Assembly: GCF_038007285.1 (NCBI RefSeq)
Contig: NZ_JBBOWX010000001.1
Span: 3,489,501-3,553,500 of the forward strand
Length of the DNA: 64,000 bases
Reading direction: 5' to 3'
Source: Sporosarcina sp. FSL K6-3457
Lineage (GTDB): Bacteria; Bacillota; Bacilli; Bacillales_A; Planococcaceae
The translations under genes and the position numbers were made by a program. Position 1 is the first letter of the stretch; each line of letters begins with the position of its first letter. This document shows, in pieces, positions 44,639 through 55,235 of this stretch. The notes below the pieces were generated by a model. It was not told where the DNA came from, ran no database searches, and saw nothing but the letters and a program-made list of their open reading frames with translations.

Positions 44639-46411
44639 ATGAGAACAATTAAATGGGCTGCTGTCGTACTGATGATCTTCGCTCTCGTTTCCATAGTCCC
44701 GGGACGTTCATCTGCACAACAAATTCAATTCAAAGATGTCACACCTAATAAGGAATATTATGAGCAAGTCAATTACATAGCGGGTCTTGGTATTATTAAA
44801 GGTTATGAAGAAAATGGAGTAACTACCTTTAAACCTGGTAATAATTTAACACGTGCTCAAGCTGCTAAGATGCTGGTCATAGCTGCAAAAAAACAGGACA
44901 TCCCTACTCCGTCTATCCAATTCAAAGACGTTAAAGCAGGGACTGAGCAATATGACTATGTAAGCCGCGCTGTCTCACTCGGCTATTTTAAAGTGGGTGC
45001 AAATGGGAATTTCAAACCTAACGAAAATTTAAAGCGTGGGGAAATGGGTAATGCACTCGCAGTTGCTTTCAATCTTTCGGAAAAGATTACAATAGAACGT
45101 CCTATGATGATGACAGATATCTCAAAAGACTATGGGTATGCTGAACGCATCAACGGACTTTATTATGCTGGCGTCACTAAAGGAGATTCCGGAAAATTTC
45201 TTCCAAATAATTTCCTAACACGCTCGCAGTTCTCACTTTTCCTAGCACGCGCCATGGATGACCAGTTCGCTCTATCTGTTACATTTCCAGAACAAACATC
45301 CAGAACCTATTTTGCTAAAGTCACAACAACAGGTGGGGATGTACTAAACGTTCGTACCCTACCATCCGTTGATGGCTCCGTGATCCACAAGTTAAATAGT
45401 GGAGAAATTGTAGAAGTTGTTGGTCAATCTGGTGATTGGCTACTCATTCTTTTTGATAATGGAGAAGGTTACATCAATAGTCGCTACACGATCGAGGTCG
45501 GTACAGAAACACCACCAGAAGTTAAGCCTCCTGTTGAAGTTGTACCTCCTGTTGTTGAACCTGAAGAGCCTTTAGAGCCTGTTGAACCATCCATTCCGGA
45601 TGACTCAGATGATGCTAACCAAGAAGTCCCTGAACTACCAAGCCACACTGCTAATTTGACGGGTAAAGTAACAGTCAAAAGTCTTAATATACGGGAGTCT
45701 GCAAGCACTGATTCTGCGGTCATTGACACATTAACACTAGGACAAACAGTCGAAGTGTTATCTTTGGAAGGTTATTGGGCTAAAATCTATGTTAATTCAA
45801 AAACAGGCTATGTGCATAAAACCTATTTGAAATTGCTGAATAAAGCTGACAATCCATTAAAAGATCGAATCATTGTCTTAGACCCTGGCCACGGTGCTCA
45901 TGATCCAGGCGCTTCAAACAATAAAGTAACAGAGAAAAGTATCACCCTAAAAGTTGCCCTACTTGTAGAAGATAAGTTAAAAAATGCAGGGGCAAATGTC
46001 ATCATGACACGTTCCAATGATACCTTCCTAACATTGGAAGAGCGTACGGAGTTTGCAAAGAAAAATTATGCAGAAACATTCGTCTCTATTCATGTGAATT
46101 CTGCTACATCTAAGTCAGCCAATGGGACTGAAACGTACTTCGATTCATCTCTGAATGCTAATTCTGCTGAAAGTAAAGCTTTAGCTACCTTGATACAAAA
46201 AAATCTTGTTAAAGATGCTAACATGACTGATCGCGGTGTGAAAGATGAACGTTTTTACGTCATTCGTAATACTAACGTCGCATCAGTACTTATCGAGCTT
46301 GCTTTTATTTCAAACGCAGATGATTTCAAAAAGCTAACAAGTGATAGTTTTTTAGAAATCTACGCCGAGTCCATCTATCAGGGTCTCGTACAATACTATT
46401 CAGCACCTTAA
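44639..46411 (+). CDS. SLH-anchored N-acetylmuramoyl-L-alanine amidase
   Basis: A 590-residue exported wall hydrolase. Signal peptide (1-27), three SLH domains (about 30-200), an SH3b domain (about 222-285), a Pro/Glu-rich linker (about 286-335), a second SH3b (about 340-400) and a C-terminal amidase_3 domain (about 408-587). Zinc ligands and catalytic residues are visible: DPGHGAHDPGAS, TEKS, SIHVNSA and LIELAFISN (final Glu). SLH domains bind pyruvylated wall polymer, placing it at the cell surface next to the S-layer. ATG 44639 follows AGGGAGGAC. It leads an SLH gene pair. Confidence 0.93.
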   Translation: MRTIKWAAVVLMIFALVSIVPGRSSAQQIQFKDVTPNKEYYEQVNYIAGLGIIKGYEENGVTTFKPGNNLTRAQAAKMLVIAAKKQDIPTPSIQFKDVKAGTEQYDYVSRAVSLGYFKVGANGNFKPNENLKRGEMGNALAVAFNLSEKITIERPMMMTDISKDYGYAERINGLYYAGVTKGDSGKFLPNNFLTRSQFSLFLARAMDDQFALSVTFPEQTSRTYFAKVTTTGGDVLNVRTLPSVDGSVIHKLNSGEIVEVVGQSGDWLLILFDNGEGYINSRYTIEVGTETPPEVKPPVEVVPPVVEPEEPLEPVEPSIPDDSDDANQEVPELPSHTANLTGKVTVKSLNIRESASTDSAVIDTLTLGQTVEVLSLEGYWAKIYVNSKTGYVHKTYLKLLNKADNPLKDRIIVLDPGHGAHDPGASNNKVTEKSITLKVALLVEDKLKNAGANVIMTRSNDTFLTLEERTEFAKKNYAETFVSIHVNSATSKSANGTETYFDSSLNANSAESKALATLIQKNLVKDANMTDRGVKDERFYVIRNTNVASVLIELAFISNADDFKKLTSDSFLEIYAESIYQGLVQYYSAP

Positions 46412-46418
46412 CTATAAA

Positions 46419-46456
46419 GACCTGAGAGAATGAACAATTCTTTCGGGTCTTTTTTC
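46419..46456 (+). terminator. Terminator after the amidase gene
   Basis: GACC...GGTC with inner AGAAT/ATTCT pairing, then seven T residues. Confidence 0.8.
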
Positions 46457-46591
46457 CGTAAAATTTACCTAAATTTAATTTGTTCAATAGTAGTCTAAAT
46501 GATACACTTAATAAGTACACTATTTTGTCATTATTCAATATACTTTTCTGATGATAGAATAGTAAAAACTAAGGGAAAAGGAAGGTGCTCT

Positions 46592-48790
46592 ATGTCTAGT
46601 AAATACTTTAAAGCAACTGCAACTGCTATGCTTTTATTAAGCACAGTGGCGATTACACCGGTTCTTGCTGCTGAAACACCAATCGCTGCTACAGGAGATT
46701 TTTCACTGACCGTCCTTCACACAAACGATACGCATGCCAATCTTCAAACAACGGCTGAACGCGCGGCACTTGTCAAAAAACTGAAAGAAGACCATCCTTA
46801 TAATGTTCTGCTCGATGCAGGCGATGTCTTCTCTGGTACGCTCTATTTCAACGAATTTCAGGGACAAGCCGATCTTGCCGTTATGAATTATCTTGGCTAT
46901 GATGCTATGACATTTGGTAACCACGAATTTGACCTTGGTTTATCACCAGAAGGCCACAAAGCACTAGCAGATTTCGTCAAAGGGGCAAAATTCCCGTTTG
47001 TTAGTTCGAATGTTGATTTCTCTGCTGATAGTCTTTTCGACGGTTTACAATCTAGAACAGTCGCAGCTGATGCTAAAGACGGCAACATCTACAATGGAAT
47101 TATTAAAGAAATCAATGGAGAGAAAGTTGGTATCTTTGGTTTAACAACTGAAGAAACTGTTGCTATTGCGAGCCCTGAAAAAATAACATTTACAAATTAT
47201 ATCGTAGAAGCAAAAGCGGCTGTTGCTGCATTTGAAGAAGCAGGGGTCAACAAAATTATTGCCCTTACGCATATTGGCTATGATGACTCTGATAAGATTG
47301 ATAATGATTTATTATTAGCAAAAAATGTACCAGGCATTGATATTATTGTTGGCGGTCATACGCATGTCAAATTAGATGAGCCAGTTGTGTTAAACAAAGA
47401 TACTGAGCCTGTCATCATTGTCCAAGCAAATGAGTATAACAAATTCCTCGGACAATTGGATGTTACATTCGATGAAAAAGGGGTTATTAAAGATTATAAC
47501 GGCGTTCTTCATGCTGTTGGTGGTGAAAATGCGGCAGTAGATGCCGAGGCAGCTGAACTACTGAAGCCGTTTACTGCCCAAGTAAATGCAACAACTGAAA
47601 AACAAATTGGCGCAACAGCAAATGTTTTCCTAAGTGGTTTACGCGATATGAGCCAGGACAGCAAAGCACTTATTGGTGGCGTCCGTTCCGGTGAAACCAA
47701 TCTTGGAAATTTGATTACTGATGGCATGTTGAAAAAGTCAAAAGAAATCGACCCAGAAACAGTTATTGCATTCCAAAATGGTGGTGGAATTCGTACAAAC
47801 ATTTCACAAGGACCGATTACATACGGCCAAGTTTTGTCAGTACTACCATTCGGTAACCCGCTCGCTATCATTGAGCTAAGCGGCGCTGAGCTAAAAGAAA
47901 CTTTCGAACACGCTGTTAAAGAATATCCAAAAGAATCTGGTGGCTTCCTTCATGTTTCAGGTATGCAAGTTATTTTTGACGGTGAAGCAGAAGCTGGAAA
48001 ACGCATCATCTCTTTAAAAATTGACGGACAAGAGATTGAGTCAGGCAAAATGTACAAGGCAGCTACAAATGTCTTTACAGCAAGAGGCGGCGATGGCTTT
48101 GAAGCACTTGGTAAAGCTTACGCGGAAGGCCGTGCGAGCGAGCCTGGCTTCTCTGACTGGGAAAACCTTGCAGACCATTTAAAATCCATTGGCACAATCA
48201 ATACAGAAATTGAAGGACGTATTCTTGCAAAAGTTCCTTTTACTGATCTTGCTTATGATAATGAGTCATATAAATACGTTTCAGACCTTTATTACCGCGG
48301 TGTTGTCCAAGGAACTGACACAACATTTGCACCACAAAAAGAAATGACACGCGCACAAGCTGCATCTTGGATTGTCCGTGCCCTTGACTTAAAGGCTAGC
48401 GGCACTGCACCATTCAGTGATATCGGTGATTATGCAGTGGATACACAAGCTGAGATTGCTGCTGCTTATGAAAACGGTCTAGTAAAAGGCGTGGATGGCA
48501 AGTTCAACCCTAGCGCAAACGTCACGCGTGCACAATTTGCATTAATGCTTGAACGTGCTTTCACAGCGTATACAGGTGAGGCCTACAAAGCGTCTACAAC
48601 TGCGCCATATAATGATTTCGGTAACTATGATGCAGAAGCAATCAATGCTATTTCTATGCTTCACGAACTTGGCATTGCATCAGGTTCAGATGGTAAATTT
48701 ATGCCTGCTCTATCCACTTCACGTGAACAAGCGGCCAAAATTGTATCGAACTTCATTTACAACATTAAACAAGTGAAGAAAGCCCAGTAA
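46592..48790 (+). CDS. Secreted SLH-anchored 5'-nucleotidase / UshA-like metallophosphoesterase
   Basis: A 732-residue exported enzyme. Signal peptide (1 to about 24, VLAAE), a metallophosphoesterase domain (about 35-290) with LHTNDTHANL, DAGDVFSG, GNHEFDLG and GGHTHVK metal motifs, a 5'-nucleotidase C-terminal domain (about 330-520) with NGGGIRTNIS and ARGGDGFE, and three SLH domains (about 540-725). It probably dephosphorylates extracellular nucleotides to nucleosides for uptake. ATG 46592 follows GGAAGG; the frame extends upstream to 46499 only by chance. The SLH placement at the C-terminus mirrors the amidase upstream, which has it at the N-terminus. Confidence 0.93.
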   Translation: MSSKYFKATATAMLLLSTVAITPVLAAETPIAATGDFSLTVLHTNDTHANLQTTAERAALVKKLKEDHPYNVLLDAGDVFSGTLYFNEFQGQADLAVMNYLGYDAMTFGNHEFDLGLSPEGHKALADFVKGAKFPFVSSNVDFSADSLFDGLQSRTVAADAKDGNIYNGIIKEINGEKVGIFGLTTEETVAIASPEKITFTNYIVEAKAAVAAFEEAGVNKIIALTHIGYDDSDKIDNDLLLAKNVPGIDIIVGGHTHVKLDEPVVLNKDTEPVIIVQANEYNKFLGQLDVTFDEKGVIKDYNGVLHAVGGENAAVDAEAAELLKPFTAQVNATTEKQIGATANVFLSGLRDMSQDSKALIGGVRSGETNLGNLITDGMLKKSKEIDPETVIAFQNGGGIRTNISQGPITYGQVLSVLPFGNPLAIIELSGAELKETFEHAVKEYPKESGGFLHVSGMQVIFDGEAEAGKRIISLKIDGQEIESGKMYKAATNVFTARGGDGFEALGKAYAEGRASEPGFSDWENLADHLKSIGTINTEIEGRILAKVPFTDLAYDNESYKYVSDLYYRGVVQGTDTTFAPQKEMTRAQAASWIVRALDLKASGTAPFSDIGDYAVDTQAEIAAAYENGLVKGVDGKFNPSANVTRAQFALMLERAFTAYTGEAYKASTTAPYNDFGNYDAEAINAISMLHELGIASGSDGKFMPALSTSREQAAKIVSNFIYNIKQVKKAQ

Positions 48791-48795
48791 TGGCT

Positions 48796-48841
48796 AACAA
48801 AAAGCGTTCCTTCTCCTTTATTGGAGTGGAACGCTTTTGTT
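48796..48841. terminator. Bidirectional terminator between nucleotidase and CapA genes
   Basis: AACAAAAAGCGTTCC / GGAACGCTTTTGTT with A/T runs on both sides; serves convergent genes. Confidence 0.87.
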
Positions 48842-48844
48842 TAT

Positions 48845-49954
48845 TCACCAGGAAGGAACACCTACATGCTTAGTTACCCAGCCTTCACCGTAGATTGCAG
48901 CAGGCTCGGCATTTTTTAATGGCAAAACGACAAACCTTTTTTTATCATCCTTCTTCACAACAGTCGGATAAAATTGAGGCTCAGCAATTTCTATAAAGCT
49001 TTGCCCAGCCACCTCCATCTTGGTAACGGAAACTCTCGCAATGCCTCCAATATTTGTCGAATCGAACTGTTGGGCAGAATAGAAATTGCCAAGCGAATAA
49101 AATACTTTCGCCTTCCCTACCTCATCATATTTTTGCAAGACATGAGGATGATGGCCAAAAATGATATCCGCTCCTGCATCTGCAACGAACTGAGCTAGCT
49201 CTTCTTGTTTCTTTGAAGGAATCAATTTATATTCGTTCCCCCAATGCATAGATACAACGACCACATCCACGAACTTCGACAAATGACCAATCTCCTGTTG
49301 CATTCGATCATGGTCTATTAGGGAGACTAAGTATTCCTTCCCCCGTGGGACTCTGTTACCATTCATTCCATACGTATAGCCCAAAACGCCAATCCGAATA
49401 CCATCAATGTCCATAATCCGATTGGTCCCCCGATCTTCAATAGATGTGTACGCGCCCACATAGGGCATATCATACTCCTTCATATGTCCAATCGCTTTCC
49501 GTAGTCCTGCCTCCTTGCGGTCGATTGTGTGATTATTGGCAATCGATACCATATCGACACCGTTCGCTTTCAAATCTCGAATGATATGCTTGGGACTGTT
49601 AAAGCTCGGATACCCTGTCAATCCAAGCTCCTTTCCCCCTGGCATTGACTCTTGGTTGGCCAATAAAAAATCAATACCTGTCAGCTGATCTTTCACACCG
49701 GCAAACGCAAAATCATAATTATCATACGTAAAAAGAGGGTGGTGTAGAAGGATGTCACCAATCATTCCAATGGTAATCGTAGTAGAATGAGTTTCAAAAT
49801 TCAGTGCTGTTGGATTAGCCCGCTTCACAAAATTAGCCGGCGCTTTCATCACCGCAGGCTGCTTCTCAACCAAACTACTTACCCCATAAGCAATAAAGCC
49901 CCAGCCACCAATGATGAAAATAATCATACACGTATAGACAATCGTTCTTTTCAA
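48845..49954 (-). CDS. CapA/PgsA-family metallophosphatase-like membrane protein
   Basis: A 369-residue protein anchored by one N-terminal helix (about 5-27) with a large extracellular CapA domain (about 60-365). Motifs of the family are seen: GMIGDILLHHPL, FLLANQESMPGG, VSIANNHTIDRKE, VSMHWGNEY and IIFGHHPHVLQ. PgsA/CapA proteins take part in poly-gamma-glutamate synthesis or export; this one has no pgsBC neighbours, so its role may differ. TTG 49954 has GGAG eight bases upstream; the frame is open to ATG 50011 without a ribosome binding site. Confidence 0.85.
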   Translation of the reverse strand: MKRTIVYTCMIIFIIGGWGFIAYGVSSLVEKQPAVMKAPANFVKRANPTALNFETHSTTITIGMIGDILLHHPLFTYDNYDFAFAGVKDQLTGIDFLLANQESMPGGKELGLTGYPSFNSPKHIIRDLKANGVDMVSIANNHTIDRKEAGLRKAIGHMKEYDMPYVGAYTSIEDRGTNRIMDIDGIRIGVLGYTYGMNGNRVPRGKEYLVSLIDHDRMQQEIGHLSKFVDVVVVSMHWGNEYKLIPSKKQEELAQFVADAGADIIFGHHPHVLQKYDEVGKAKVFYSLGNFYSAQQFDSTNIGGIARVSVTKMEVAGQSFIEIAEPQFYPTVVKKDDKKRFVVLPLKNAEPAAIYGEGWVTKHVGVPSW

Positions 49955-50045
49955 TAAGCTATCTCCAGTCATGCTACAGTCATATTTGGTACATAATTCA
50001 TTATAGACCAATAGTTAGGTAAAATGAAGCTAGTATGCATCTACT

Positions 50046-50091
50046 AAAAAAACAGCGAACGACTGCATCATTAGACGCCGTGTCCGCTGTT
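50046..50091 (-). terminator. Terminator of the chemoreceptor at 50104
   Basis: AACAGCG / CGCTGTT stem closing a larger internal loop, followed on the minus strand by TTTTTTT, just past the stop. Confidence 0.75.
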
Positions 50092-50103
50092 CTTCTAGCT
50101 GTT

Positions 50104-51792
50104 TTACACTCTAAAATGGTTCATTTCCGTTTGAAGATCATCCGCTAGCCTTGCCAACGCTTGGGCGCTTGCAGAAATTTCCTCAGTTACGGCAAGCTGT
50201 TCTTCCGTTGCCGCACTTGTATCACCGGCGGAAGCTGCTGCTGCACTACTCAATTGTTGGATTTCATTGGCACCATGACTTACTTCATCAGCCATCGCTT
50301 GGATTTCCTCAATTGCAGCAGACACTGTTTCAACTTTCGTTGTCACATCACCAACCGCATGCTGTATTTTGTCAAATACTTGGCGTGATTGTTCAGTTGC
50401 TGCTATTCCATCATCCACACGCTCACTGCCTGCGGATATGGACGTCACAGCCCGTTTCGATGCATTTTGGATCATCTCTACCATCGCTTCAATTTCAGAG
50501 GCAGATGCTTTCGATTGCTCAGCCAGTCTTCGCACTTCCTCCGCTACAACTGCGAATCCTTTACCGTATTCCCCTGCTCGTGCAGCTTCGATGGCGGCAT
50601 TAAGTGCCAGCAAATTAGTCTGGTCAGAAATATCGGTAATCAGTGATGTTACTTTCTGTATCTCATCTGAATGACGCGCCATCTCCTCCATAATTCCAGA
50701 AGACTCTTGGATTGTCAGATGGATCGTTGACATCTGTTCCGACATTTTTCCAACAACACTTGAACCCGTTGTCACTAGATTCGACATCGTTTCTGTCGCA
50801 TACAGCATCTCTTCATTATTATTGGCAATTTCAGCAACACCTAATGACAACTCTTCCATTGAAGACGTCGATTGTCCGATAATCCTCTGCTGCTGCTCAC
50901 TACCCAACAGCTGATTTTCAGCAGTTTTCGCCACTAATTCTGATGAGGCCATGCTCTCCTCTGAACTGGCCGACAGCTCATCTGATTGGACCGCTAATTG
51001 ACTAGCAGTTACATTAATTTTACGGACCATATTTGCAACATCAGTCCCCATTTTGTTAAATGCTGCGGCCATGTCGCCGATTTCATCTTTATTTTTAACA
51101 ACTAGTAGGTCAATCGTTAAGTTACCATCTGCAATTTCATTCAATCCTTCTGTAACAATACGGACAGGACGTGAAATGCTTCGGGCGATGAACATAGAAA
51201 TAGCAAAACCTGCGATGGATGCAAACGCCACCATCCCAATGATGAAAATAGTTGTGCCAAACATATAGCCCTCTAACTCATCACGCGTATGATTGAGCTC
51301 CTCAAACTGGTTCGCTTTAATGATTTCTGCATTTTCTAGTATGATAGCACCCACTGATGCGGTTGCCCGTCCAAGCTCCGTCGCTTTACGTTCTTTGCCA
51401 TCTTGGACACTTTTAACGATATCATTTTGTAAGTTTACATATTTTACTCGCGCTACTTCCATCTCTTCCAATAAAATTTGATGTTCCTCTGATTGAAATA
51501 GTTCAGACAATTCTTTCACGAGCTCATCAGACCGACTAGTCTGTTCAGCGCCTTCATCTAAATACGAAATATCCTTGAACAACATATACCCGCGTACATT
51601 ACTTTGAATTTCATTATGCTTTAAGATGAATTCATCTATCAATTCTACTTTCTTGACACGATCATCCAATAAAAATTTATACTCTTTATCGATAGTGATT
51701 GTTGCCCATAAACTCATAGCACCGACAATCACCAGCAACCCTAATATTGTTCCAAAGCCTAACCATAACTTTTTCGCAACAGAAAACCTCAT
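50104..51792 (-). CDS. Methyl-accepting chemotaxis protein, 4HB sensor
   Basis: A 562-residue chemoreceptor. TM1 (about 10-30), helical extracellular sensor (about 32-180), TM2 (about 183-205), HAMP and the cytoplasmic coiled coil with tip [24 protein letters not shown] 51792 follows GAGGGGG; the frame is open to 51807. It lies between the CapA-like gene and an LCP gene without operon links. The sensor resembles that of 26321-28003 in type, not closely in sequence. Confidence 0.9.
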   Translation of the reverse strand: MRFSVAKKLWLGFGTILGLLVIVGAMSLWATITIDKEYKFLLDDRVKKVELIDEFILKHNEIQSNVRGYMLFKDISYLDEGAEQTSRSDELVKELSELFQSEEHQILLEEMEVARVKYVNLQNDIVKSVQDGKERKATELGRATASVGAIILENAEIIKANQFEELNHTRDELEGYMFGTTIFIIGMVAFASIAGFAISMFIARSISRPVRIVTEGLNEIADGNLTIDLLVVKNKDEIGDMAAAFNKMGTDVANMVRKINVTASQLAVQSDELSASSEESMASSELVAKTAENQLLGSEQQQRIIGQSTSSMEELSLGVAEIANNNEEMLYATETMSNLVTTGSSVVGKMSEQMSTIHLTIQESSGIMEEMARHSDEIQKVTSLITDISDQTNLLALNAAIEAARAGEYGKGFAVVAEEVRRLAEQSKASASEIEAMVEMIQNASKRAVTSISAGSERVDDGIAATEQSRQVFDKIQHAVGDVTTKVETVSAAIEEIQAMADEVSHGANEIQQLSSAAAASAGDTSAATEEQLAVTEEISASAQALARLADDLQTEMNHFRV

Positions 51793-52004
51793 GTCTTTCC
51801 CCCTCACTGTCTTTCAGCCTATAAAAAAGGCAGGTTCTATCTAAGGACAATAGCATTACTTTCATTCTAACATGGAAGATTGATAATATTCTACTCACTT
51901 CCATGTTTTCGGAATAATAAGAACTCCCTTTCCTCAAAATATGAATATGCATTTATTTTTTGCGTACAATGAGGAGAGAAGCTTTTCAATGAAGGAGACG
52001 ACAC

Positions 52005-52916
52005 GTGAACAACTCTAAAAGGTGGATTCTACTAGGCGGAATAGTCGCGCTACTGATTGCCCTCCCCGCCATTTGGCTTACCATATTTTATAAAGAAGTA
52101 GTCGACACCATAGCCGTCATGCATGAGCCAATTGAGCGGGAAGTTTCAGAAAAACGGATAGAGCAAGTGATTTTTCAAGAATTAGACCCTTTCTCTGTCC
52201 TGCTATTAGGGGTGGATGAGCGAGAAGGTGATCAAGGGCGCTCAGATACAATCGTTGTCATGACAGTCAATCCAACCGTGCAATCGACAAAAATAGTCAG
52301 TATTCCACGGGATACACAGGCTGAATTGATTGGGCACAATAAGAAGGATAAAATCAACCATGCCTATGCGTTCGGTGGGACTGCCATGGCGGTCACATCC
52401 ATCGAAACGTTACTTGGTATCCCCATCGATTATGTTGCAACAATCAATATGGAGGGGTTTGAAAGTATCATTGATGCTGTCGGTGGTATTTCGGTGACGA
52501 ACGAGTTTGATTTTCAAGTAGATGATTTCGTATTTCCTGAAGGTACTATTCAACTAGATGGATCATCTGCCCTCACTTATGTGCAGATGAGATATGAGGA
52601 TCCCCGCGGTGATTTTGGTAGGCAGGATCGGCAAAAACAAATTATCGAAGGCGTTTTACGTAAAGGTGCTTCCCTATCAGGACTGATGAACTATAAAAAT
52701 GTATTTCATGCATTAGGCCGCAACATTCGGACAAACATGACATTTGATGAAATGGTCGATGTTCAAAAAAATTACCGCAGCGCTTTAAGTAAAGTTGAGC
52801 GGCTCCATTTTCAAAATGGCAATGGTCAAATGATAGATGGCATTTGGTATTATGTGATGGATAAGGATGAATTGTTGGGGATAACAGATGAGCTGAAGAG
52901 GCATTTGGAGATGTAA
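52005..52916 (+). CDS. LytR-CpsA-Psr (LCP) family protein
   Basis: A 303-residue membrane-anchored LCP enzyme, second in the window. One N-terminal helix (about 8-30) and an extracellular LCP domain (about 60-265) with GRSDTIVVMTV, VSIPRDTQAE, NHAYAFGG and YVQMRYEDPRGDFGRQDRQKQ (conserved Arg and Asp positions). It probably attaches an undecaprenyl-linked glycan to the wall, perhaps the one made by the glycosyltransferase/flippase pair. GTG 52005 follows GGAGACG. It has its own terminator. Confidence 0.9.
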   Translation: MNNSKRWILLGGIVALLIALPAIWLTIFYKEVVDTIAVMHEPIEREVSEKRIEQVIFQELDPFSVLLLGVDEREGDQGRSDTIVVMTVNPTVQSTKIVSIPRDTQAELIGHNKKDKINHAYAFGGTAMAVTSIETLLGIPIDYVATINMEGFESIIDAVGGISVTNEFDFQVDDFVFPEGTIQLDGSSALTYVQMRYEDPRGDFGRQDRQKQIIEGVLRKGASLSGLMNYKNVFHALGRNIRTNMTFDEMVDVQKNYRSALSKVERLHFQNGNGQMIDGIWYYVMDKDELLGITDELKRHLEM

Positions 52917-52964
52917 AGAGATTACTTAGTCGAGCGTGGTGAACTTTAATGATTACACGTATGT

Positions 52965-53006
52965 AAAAAAGTGCGAAGGGGAAAATTTCTTTCCCTCCGC
53001 ACTTTT
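52965..53006. terminator. Bidirectional terminator between LCP and ugpB
   Basis: AAAAAAGTGCG / CGCACTTTT stem with an inner GGGGAAA/TTTCCC pairing; A/T runs at both ends. Confidence 0.85.
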
Positions 53007-53008
53007 CC

Positions 53009-54382
53009 TTATTTCTTCGTTTTATTAGCAATTTCCATCGCACGGTTTGTGCCTTCAGCTGCTTGGTCTAGCACTTCTTGTGGGGCTTTCCCTTGATATA
53101 GGTCTTCCAAAGCAGTAACAATTTGCTGCCTGGATTCCGGGAAGACCGAAATGAGTGCGCCTTGTGTGGCAAGACCTGGCACAGTGTCTTGTAACTGATC
53201 TACCGTCACTTTAAATTGAGGGAATTCTTCCCACTTAGCCTTTACGTTTTCTTCATCATACGCTTTCGGGTTTATGGCAAAATAGCCCGTATCGAGATGC
53301 CATTTCGCCTGGACTTCCGGAGTCGTCAAATATTTCATGAACTCCCATGCCGCTTGCTGTTCGTTTTCAGCAATTCCTTTGGACATCCACAGCGATGCTC
53401 CGCCAATGACAACGCCGTTCCGTTGTACTTCATCCGCATGTGGAATATAAGCAACACCGACATCAAATGGTGCGGTATTGATAGCACCGGCAACACCTGC
53501 CGAGGAATCCATATACATGGCTACTTTTTCAGACGCAAACGCAGCACGGATATCATCCCAGTTTGTTCCGAAGTTACCAAACGTACCGGCTTTGTTCATC
53601 GTATCTAAAAAATTAAAGACATTCAGTCCTTCCGCACCGTTAAAAAGTGCTTCTGTTGCATCACCGGAGCGCCCATTGTCTTCATTGACATACAAGCCGC
53701 CTTGTGTCGCAACGAGCTGCTCAAAAAACCAACCATATGTCAGCATGGAAAACCCGTACATGTCATCCGTTTTTAATTTCGCTGCCGCATCAATGACTTC
53801 GGCAAATGTTTCCGGTGCTTTTTCAGGATCAAGTCCTGCCGCCTTGAACGCATCTGTGTTGTAAATCATTACCGGCGTCGATGAGTTAAACGGCATCGAA
53901 TATAATTCACCGTCGACTTTATAGTAGTTCAAAATATTTTCTTCTAGTTGAGACAAATCATAGTTTTCTTTGTCGATGAACGATTGCATTGGCTCGATAT
54001 ATCCACTATCAATCATATATTTCGTCCCGACCTCGAAAACTTGTGTAATAGCTGGAGCGTCCTTCGTACCACCAACACCGCGTAGCTTTGTCAGTGATTC
54101 TTCGTAAGTACCCTGGAATTCTGCAACAACTTCATAGCTATCTTGCGACTCATTGAAACCTTTGACGATTGCATCCAGTGACTCCTGCCCAGAGCCTGAC
54201 ATAGCATGCCAGAATTCAATGGACACTTTTTCTTCTTCCTTGACAGCCTCTTGTTCTGTAGGCGTTTCAGATACTTCCGGTGAATCCTCTTTCTTCTCAC
54301 TATCACTATTCGTACATGCAGTGAGAACGAGCAAACTTAACATGAGCATCCAAAAGAACGGCAACTTTACTATACTTTTCAT
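53009..54382 (-). CDS. ugpB: Glycerol-3-phosphate / glycerophosphodiester-binding lipoprotein UgpB
   Basis: A 457-residue ABC substrate-binding lipoprotein. The lipobox is LVLTAC (Cys about 23), followed by an acidic linker (to about 55) and the binding fold. The strongest match to UgpB lies in FWHAMSGSG, PFNSSTPVMIYNTDAFKAAGLDPE and VVIGGASLWM, which hold the residues around the phosphate-binding site. The gene is last in a ugpC-ugpA-ugpE-ugpB set on the minus strand. ATG 54382 has AGAGGTG about nine bases upstream. Confidence 0.9.
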   Translation of the reverse strand: MKSIVKLPFFWMLMLSLLVLTACTNSDSEKKEDSPEVSETPTEQEAVKEEEKVSIEFWHAMSGSGQESLDAIVKGFNESQDSYEVVAEFQGTYEESLTKLRGVGGTKDAPAITQVFEVGTKYMIDSGYIEPMQSFIDKENYDLSQLEENILNYYKVDGELYSMPFNSSTPVMIYNTDAFKAAGLDPEKAPETFAEVIDAAAKLKTDDMYGFSMLTYGWFFEQLVATQGGLYVNEDNGRSGDATEALFNGAEGLNVFNFLDTMNKAGTFGNFGTNWDDIRAAFASEKVAMYMDSSAGVAGAINTAPFDVGVAYIPHADEVQRNGVVIGGASLWMSKGIAENEQQAAWEFMKYLTTPEVQAKWHLDTGYFAINPKAYDEENVKAKWEEFPQFKVTVDQLQDTVPGLATQGALISVFPESRQQIVTALEDLYQGKAPQEVLDQAAEGTNRAMEIANKTKK

Positions 54383-54416
54383 CCTACAATGCACCTCTTT
54401 TTCATAGTAGTCAGCA

Positions 54417-55235
54417 TTATTTCAATGCCCCTTGGGATAACCCTTTTTGCAATTGTTTTTGCCCGATAAATAACAATATCAACGTTGGAATAATTACTAC
54501 AATAACGCCGGCCATAACCACCCCCCATTCTGTCCCGGTTTCTTGCGATTGCAATTGCTTGAGGCCGATTTGAACGGTTCGGACAGACTTATCCGTTGTA
54601 ATGAGCAATGGCCATAAATACATATTCCATGTCGTCAGAAAGCCGTAAGCTCCCAACGTGACAAGGCTCGTTTTTGATACTGGCAACACAACACGCCGAA
54701 AAAAAGCAAACCTGCTGAGTCCCGCGATTTGTGAAGCTTCATGTAACTCCTTTGGAATGATTTTAAAATGCTGTCGTAGCAAAAATGTTCCAAATGCCAA
54801 TGCGAAAAACGGCAAGGTCAACCCTTGATACGTATTGAGCCAATCTAATTTTTGGATTGTGAATTTATTCGGAATCATCGTTGCTTCCCATGGAATCATC
54901 ATCGTTGAGATGAATAAGAAAAAAATGAATTCGCGCCCTTTGAATTTAAGAAAAACAAATGCATAAGCGGCCATACTACATACCACAAGCTGACCAAGCA
55001 TAACGCCAATTGACACAATGAGACTGTTCAATAAGTAACTGAGCAGCGGTAAGCGTTCAAATACTCTTATATAATTATCGAGATTAAAAGATTGCGGCAA
55101 AAACTTTCCTTGTAATAGTTCTGGACCCGTCATAAATGAAATAAGAAATGCAAACAACACAGGAAAAAACACACAAAATGATGTCACGATTAACAAAAAA
55201 TACAGCCAGATTTTTTGTGGAAGGCTCGTCGTCAT
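54417..55235 (-). CDS. ugpE: ABC permease UgpE
   Basis: A 272-residue inner-membrane permease with six helices. It has the EAA loop that contacts UgpC, here ELHEASQIAGLSRFAFFRRVVLP. With UgpA it forms the channel for glycerol-3-phosphate or its diesters. The start overlaps ugpA by four bases; ugpB follows 34 bases downstream. No defect seen. Confidence 0.9.
   Translation of the reverse strand: MTTSLPQKIWLYFLLIVTSFCVFFPVLFAFLISFMTGPELLQGKFLPQSFNLDNYIRVFERLPLLSYLLNSLIVSIGVMLGQLVVCSMAAYAFVFLKFKGREFIFFLFISTMMIPWEATMIPNKFTIQKLDWLNTYQGLTLPFFALAFGTFLLRQHFKIIPKELHEASQIAGLSRFAFFRRVVLPVSKTSLVTLGAYGFLTTWNMYLWPLLITTDKSVRTVQIGLKQLQSQETGTEWGVVMAGVIVVIIPTLILLFIGQKQLQKGLSQGALK

Noticed and set aside
46499-46591. 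Upstream extension of the 5'-nucleotidase frame
   Set aside because: No ribosome binding site, and it would place a non-signal sequence before the signal peptide starting at 46592.
26321-51792. Four chemoreceptors as recent duplicates
   Set aside because: They share only the conserved signalling tip; sensor domains and flanks differ, so no recent duplication is evident.
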